A stretch of DNA of 64,000 nt from an uncultured Dehalococcoidia bacterium (GTDB lineage: Bacteria > Chloroflexota > Dehalococcoidia > Lucifugimonadales > JADFKI01): positions 231,466 to 295,465 of the forward strand of contig CATQHF010000006.1 in the NCBI GenBank assembly GCA_958295865.1. Reading direction: 5' to 3'. Position numbers and translations under genes: made by a program. Position 1 is the first letter of the stretch. Every line of letters starts with the position of its first letter. The notes below the pieces were generated by a model. The model saw only the letters and a list, made by a program, of their open reading frames with translations. It made no database searches and was not told where the DNA came from. Below are positions 63,717 to 64,000 of this stretch, piece after piece.

Positions 63717-64000
63717 GTAAGTCCTTCTCGTCTAAGATGAGTTGCAAGATATTCGAGTGCGAATAGGTAGCCCTGCCAGCCTAGCCCGGCGATTTGCCCC
63801 TGCGCGATGTCGGCGATGACGGAGTGGCGTCGGAACGCCTCGCGGGCGTGGATGTTCGACAGGTGCACCTCCACGATGGGCAGCCGCGAGTCGATGAGCG
63901 CATCGCGCAGCGACAGCCCGTAGTGCGTGATTGCGCCAGCGTTGACCACGATGCCCTCGACATCGGGCGTCAGCGTCTGCAAGTAGTCCACTAGCGCGCC
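63713..64000 (-). CDS. aroQ: Type II 3-dehydroquinate dehydratase, N-terminal part outside window
   Basis: A shikimate-pathway enzyme that dehydrates 3-dehydroquinate. The visible C-terminal ~95 residues include IVVNAGAITHYGLSLRDAL, the substrate loop PIVEVHLSNIHAREAFRRHSV and GQIAGLGWQGYLFALEYLA, all family hallmarks. The frame runs off the window at 64000, so about a third of the ~145-residue protein is missing. It overlaps the pepP start by 4 bases. Confidence 0.93.
   Translation of the reverse strand, partial: GALVDYLQTLTPDVEGIVVNAGAITHYGLSLRDALIDSRLPIVEVHLSNIHAREAFRRHSVIADIAQGQIAGLGWQGYLFALEYLATHLRREGLT

Overview
GC-rich bacterial chromosome segment with dense, mostly operonic genes and no plasmid or phage backbone. 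The mix fits a free-living Chloroflexota bacterium, possibly of the SAR202/Dehalococcoidia type: a transaldolase-glucose-6-phosphate isomerase fusion, cobalamin-dependent MetH, an orphan molybdopterin dehydrogenase subunit, many Pro/Thr-rich lipoproteins, PTE-like and SDR enzymes, and several UGA-decoded proteins. This placement is inferred from gene content; there is no rRNA or marker phylogeny here.

Layout. 1-5.7 kb: class V aminotransferase (cut by the window edge), a zinc-ribbon mini-protein, HU, an SMP-30 lactonase, then yebC-ruvC-ruvA-methyltransferase behind a good sigma70-like promoter. 5.7-12.9 kb: secreted and lipoprotein block (S8 protease, HtrA-like protease, TlpA-like selenoprotein, DUF3179 protein). 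13-18.1 kb: pentose-phosphate operon tal-pgi, gnd, zwf. 18.3-24.3 kb: MFS exporter, a thiosulfate sulfurtransferase with selenocysteine at its active site, and metH. 24.3-28 kb: Ig-like repeat lipoprotein, RNase D and tRNA-Asn. 28.1-36.4 kb: accessory block with a heptad-repeat protein, a RelE/ParE-like toxin, an Eco57I-like N6-adenine methyltransferase and a PLD-helicase, probably a restriction or defence unit. 36.5-40.8 kb: three-gene ABC exporter of the gliding-motility type (ATPase, permease-GldG fusion, DUF4340). 41-49 kb: GroEL, molybdopterin dehydrogenase, SDR and two hydrolases. 48.4-50 kb: a conserved unknown gene next to a UGSC-family selenoprotein. 50-54.4 kb: PfkB kinase, MFS, phosphotriesterase-like and VOC proteins. 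54.4-56.4 kb: repeat-rich island with one unrecognised gene. 56.4-59.9 kb: membrane glycosyltransferase-like protein and a DtxR-type regulator. 60-64 kb: aroQ-pepP-efp-xseA-xseB-phosphatase on the minus strand.

The strongest observation is that three genes are each split by an in-frame UGA exactly where the family has its redox or catalytic cysteine. Each UGA is followed at SECIS distance by a perfect hairpin with G in the first two loop bases. They are a TlpA-like lipoprotein (motif UxxC), a sulfurtransferase (Sec for the persulfide cysteine) and a UGSC protein. I annotate all three as full-length selenoproteins rather than pseudogenes. No selA, selB, selD or tRNA-Sec lies in the window.

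The intergenic regions carry at least four copies of a ~100-bp MITE-like element with 17-bp terminal inverted repeats, plus several other short dispersed repeat families.
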